From contig NZ_KB889664.1 of the NCBI RefSeq assembly GCF_000372745.1, forward strand, positions 1 to 64,000: a DNA stretch of 64,000 nt. Direction: 5' to 3'. This DNA is from Embleya scabrispora DSM 41855. Its GTDB lineage: Bacteria; Actinomycetota; Actinomycetes; Streptomycetales; Streptomycetaceae. This document shows positions 61,639-64,000 of this stretch, in pieces. The position numbers and the translations under genes are program-made. The notes beneath the pieces were generated by a model. It worked only from the letters and a program-made list of their open reading frames with translations. It had not been told where the DNA came from and searched no databases. Numbering within the stretch: the stretch's first letter is position 1; every line of letters begins with the position of its first letter.

Positions 61639-63312
61639 ATGACGCCCGCCCGCCGCGCCTCAGGCGCCACCCACGACCCGACTCACGAATCCGCCCGCCG
61701 CCCCCGACCCGTCTTCCCGGCCCGCCGGCGCACGCTGCGTCTGCGGGCCGCCGCGGTCGCCGTGGCGGGCCTGTCGATCATCGGGGCCGGCTCGGCCGAT
61801 GCCTCCGCCGCCGCCTCGGACACGCCGCCGACGCCCACCCTGGCCTGGGCCCCCTGCGCTCAGGACGCGACCTTCGACTGTGCGAACGCCTCGGTACCGC
61901 TGGACTACCGCGACCCGCACGGCCGCACGCTCACCCTGGCGGTGATCCGCCACAAGGCCGCGGATCCGACCCGACGACTGGGCACGCTGGTCATGCAGCC
62001 GGGCGGACCGGGCAACTCCGGCGTCGACTTCGTCCGCGGCAACCACGCCGCGCTGCCCGCCGAACTGCGAGACCGATTCGACGTGTTCGGCTTCGACGCA
62101 CGCGGGATCGCGCGCAGTGCGCCGTACGAGTGCTGGGACGACGCCCGCTACACCGCGGAGATCGCACAGTCGCCGGGACACCCGGGCCCCGACGGGTACC
62201 AACGGGCGGTGTCCACCGCGCGCGACTTCGACGCCGCCTGCGCGGCCAAGGCCGGCGACGTGCTGCCCTTCATGGGCACCGACTACGTCGCCCGCGACCT
62301 GGACCTGCTGCGCCAGGCATTGGGGGAGCGCCGGCTCTCCTTCTACGGACGCTCGTTCGGCAGCTTCGTCGGCACCGTCTACGCCGACCGCTATCCGGGA
62401 CGAGTCCGTGCCATGGTGCTCGACGGCGCCTACGACCCGGTGCACTACGCAAGCCGCCCCTACGAATACGACCGGCCGCAGTACCTTGCCCTGGACGGCG
62501 CGATGGGCCGCTTCCTCGACTGGTGCGGCACCGATCCGACCGGCTGTGGATTCGGCGGCGGCGACGCGCGTGGCGCGTTCGACCGCCTGATCGACGCACT
62601 CGACGCCCATCCGGTCCCCACCCCCTCCGGAGCCCTCGCCAACGGCTACACCCTGGCCTATCGCCTGATGTTCAACATCAACGAGGGCAAGGCGGTGTGG
62701 CCCGCGTTCGGGGCGGCGCTGCGCCAGGCGGAACTGCGCGACGGCACCGCGTTCCTGCTCCGGCCGCCGTCACCGGCGAGCTTCGACTTCCTCACCGCGA
62801 ACATCGCCGTCGAGTGCGTCGACCGCGTCTACCCGAAGGACATGGCCCGGCTGGAGCGCAACGTGCGCGCCAATGTGCGCGACGCGCCGCTGCTCGGTCC
62901 GGCCGTCGGATTCGGCCCGCCCACCTACGACCACAACCACGCCCCGGCCTGCGTGCAGTGGACCGGCGAGCGGGTCAGCCGGCACCAGGGCTCGTACCGG
63001 GCGTATGGTTCGGCGCCCATCCTGGTCCTGGGCACCACCGGTGATCCGGACACCCCGTATCGGGACGCGGTCGCGCTGGCCGAACGATTGGACAACGGTC
63101 GGCTGCTCACCTTTCGCGCCGAGGGGCACACCGCGTTCGGTCGCAGTGCCTGTGCCAAGGCGGCGGCGACGGCCTACCTGACCGACCTGAACCTGCCGCC
63201 GCGAGGCACGGTCTGCGCCGACGAGGCGGATCCGACCACCGCGCCGGCCGTGGCCCGCTCGGCGCGCGTCCCCGGCCCCGGCGCCGACGAAGGGTTCGAC
63301 CGGATCGGCTGA
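61639..63312 (+). CDS. secreted alpha/beta hydrolase, tripeptidyl aminopeptidase (TAP)-like
   Basis: A 557-residue exported serine peptidase/esterase of the streptomycete Tap/SlpD type. The long signal LRLRAAAVAVAGLSIIGAGS ends ADASAAA. An N-terminal WAPCAQDATFDCANASVPLD is followed by the oxyanion GTLVMQPGGPGNSGVDFVRG, the nucleophile elbow LSFYGRSFGSFVGTVYADRY (GxSxG), Asp in LVLGTTGDPDTPYRDA and His in RAEGHTAFGRSACA, the last two in the TAP-like C-terminal domain. Four or more cysteines fit extracytoplasmic disulfides. It removes tripeptides or hydrolyses esters outside the cell. ATG 61639 is used; GTG 61633 is possible. Confidence 0.9.
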   Translation: MTPARRASGATHDPTHESARRPRPVFPARRRTLRLRAAAVAVAGLSIIGAGSADASAAASDTPPTPTLAWAPCAQDATFDCANASVPLDYRDPHGRTLTLAVIRHKAADPTRRLGTLVMQPGGPGNSGVDFVRGNHAALPAELRDRFDVFGFDARGIARSAPYECWDDARYTAEIAQSPGHPGPDGYQRAVSTARDFDAACAAKAGDVLPFMGTDYVARDLDLLRQALGERRLSFYGRSFGSFVGTVYADRYPGRVRAMVLDGAYDPVHYASRPYEYDRPQYLALDGAMGRFLDWCGTDPTGCGFGGGDARGAFDRLIDALDAHPVPTPSGALANGYTLAYRLMFNINEGKAVWPAFGAALRQAELRDGTAFLLRPPSPASFDFLTANIAVECVDRVYPKDMARLERNVRANVRDAPLLGPAVGFGPPTYDHNHAPACVQWTGERVSRHQGSYRAYGSAPILVLGTTGDPDTPYRDAVALAERLDNGRLLTFRAEGHTAFGRSACAKAAATAYLTDLNLPPRGTVCADEADPTTAPAVARSARVPGPGADEGFDRIG

Positions 63313-63502
63313 CCGGCCCGCCGACCGCCGGGGCGCGGGTGGCGCGCCGGGCCGCGCACCTCGGACCCGCGCCGGGTCGGCGGGTGCGGGCATCGACAGG
63401 GCGGCGGGACGCGAACCCCGGCTTCGCGGTCGGCGGGAACACCCGTGCCGCGCCGCTTGTTCTCTTGCCGGGTGAGCAGGCGAACCAGTCAGGAGTTGTG
63501 AC

Positions 63503-64000
63503 ATGAGTGCACAGGTGGAGAAGGCGGTTCTGGCCGGCGGATGTTTCTGGGGGATGCAGGACCTGATCCGCAAGCAACCGGGTGTCACGGCCACCAGGGT
63601 CGGCTACTCGGGTGGTGACGTGCCGAACGCGACGTACCGCAACCACGGCGACCATGCCGAGGCGATCGAGATCCTCTTCGATCCGTCGGTCACGACCTAC
63701 CGCGACGTCCTGGAGTTCTTCTTCCAGATCCACGACCCGACCACGCGGGACCGCCAAGGCAACGACATGGGCCGGAGCTACCGCTCGGCGATCTACTACG
63801 CCGACGAGCAGCAGCGCGCGACGGCCGTCGAGACCATCGCCGACGTGCGGGCCAGCGGCCTGTGGCCGGGCGACGTGGTGACCGAGTTGGAGCCGCTGGG
63901 CGACTTCTGGCAGGCCGAGCCCGAGCACCAGGACTACCTGGAGCGCTACCCGCACGGCTACACCTGCCACTTCCCACGCCCCGGCTGGAAGCTGCCGCGC
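63503..64000 (+). CDS. msrA: peptide methionine sulfoxide reductase MsrA (cut by window edge)
   Basis: From ATG 63503, after AGGAG, the frame stays open to the end of the window (166 codons). MsrA reduces the S-isomer of methionine sulfoxide in proteins and free methionine. It shows the catalytic [20 protein letters not shown] (Cys in GCFWG), [24 protein letters not shown] (acidic and Tyr contacts), [19 protein letters not shown] and [12 protein letters not shown]. The C-terminal resolving Cys region is only partly present. Length suggests that few residues are missing. Confidence 0.95.
   Translation, partial: MSAQVEKAVLAGGCFWGMQDLIRKQPGVTATRVGYSGGDVPNATYRNHGDHAEAIEILFDPSVTTYRDVLEFFFQIHDPTTRDRQGNDMGRSYRSAIYYADEQQRATAVETIADVRASGLWPGDVVTELEPLGDFWQAEPEHQDYLERYPHGYTCHFPRPGWKLPR

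Overview
The window is very GC-rich actinobacterial DNA. A chaplin gene, a SigE-family sigma factor, class F sortase, GH114 and secreted phospholipase A2 genes, a Ku gene and PASTA-less Ser/Thr kinases point to a Streptomycetaceae-type organism with a linear chromosome. The many single-gene and two-gene units, the IS30 transposase end at the left edge and the unusual number of gene remnants (about a dozen) fit an accessory chromosome arm rather than the core. This placement is inference.

Layout. 1-2583 is a decay zone beside an IS30 end: two type-B carboxylesterase fragments fused to each other, then the first ~90 codons of a DppB-type permease. 2584-5640 holds a small unknown gene, a membrane Ser/Thr kinase and, on the minus strand, the remnant of a kinase fused to a glutamate-type binding protein. 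6055-8767 is a divergent pair, an alpha/beta hydrolase and a rifampicin-monooxygenase-like flavoprotein. Their two 5' leaders are copies of each other, each with a 17-codon leader ORF and two hairpins. 8873-12562 carries an orphan KdpD whose phospho-acceptor histidine is replaced by arginine, and a hydrolase. 13368-18113 carries Ku, a methyltransferase, a DesK-type sensor kinase with a broken response regulator, and a HAD protein. 18114-20158 has a flavin monooxygenase and a Cse2/CasB-like gene standing alone.

20459-24836 is a minus-strand envelope block: SigE-type sigma factor plus probable anti-sigma protein, and a coupled GT2/GT-C glycosyltransferase pair. 24955-28047 joins two 5'-truncated divergent genes, then a sortase-substrate-like protein coupled to a Tat-exported purple acid phosphatase. 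28174-35820 is a run of small units: Rrf2/NmrA pair, acetyltransferase, phospholipase A2, AhpD-like protein, DUF308 protein, an SDR remnant and a GntR-controlled hydrolase/FAH cluster with the FAH gene truncated. 36042-39433 carries an MFS pump, a chaplin and an Eis-like acetyltransferase.

39538-48656 is the most coherent system: a secreted GH114 endo-alpha-1,4-polygalactosaminidase, an ABC sugar importer (binding protein and two permeases), a PfkB kinase, a GH4 glycosidase and a Gfo/Idh/MocA oxidoreductase, with a divergent AgaR/DeoR-type regulator. It reads as a locus that cuts, imports and phosphorylates galactosamine-containing polysaccharide. 48697-52461 holds an epimerase, a lipoprotein deacetylase and an aminopeptidase P. 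52745-56055 has an HTH/Clp-N operon divergent from a large gene of the type that accompanies MoxR/VWA clusters, with two matching 18-bp palindromes between them. 56315-60306 has a large helical unknown and a class F sortase with a DQNGRN-repeat surface protein. The window ends with a lipoprotein, a secreted TAP-like peptidase and the start of msrA.
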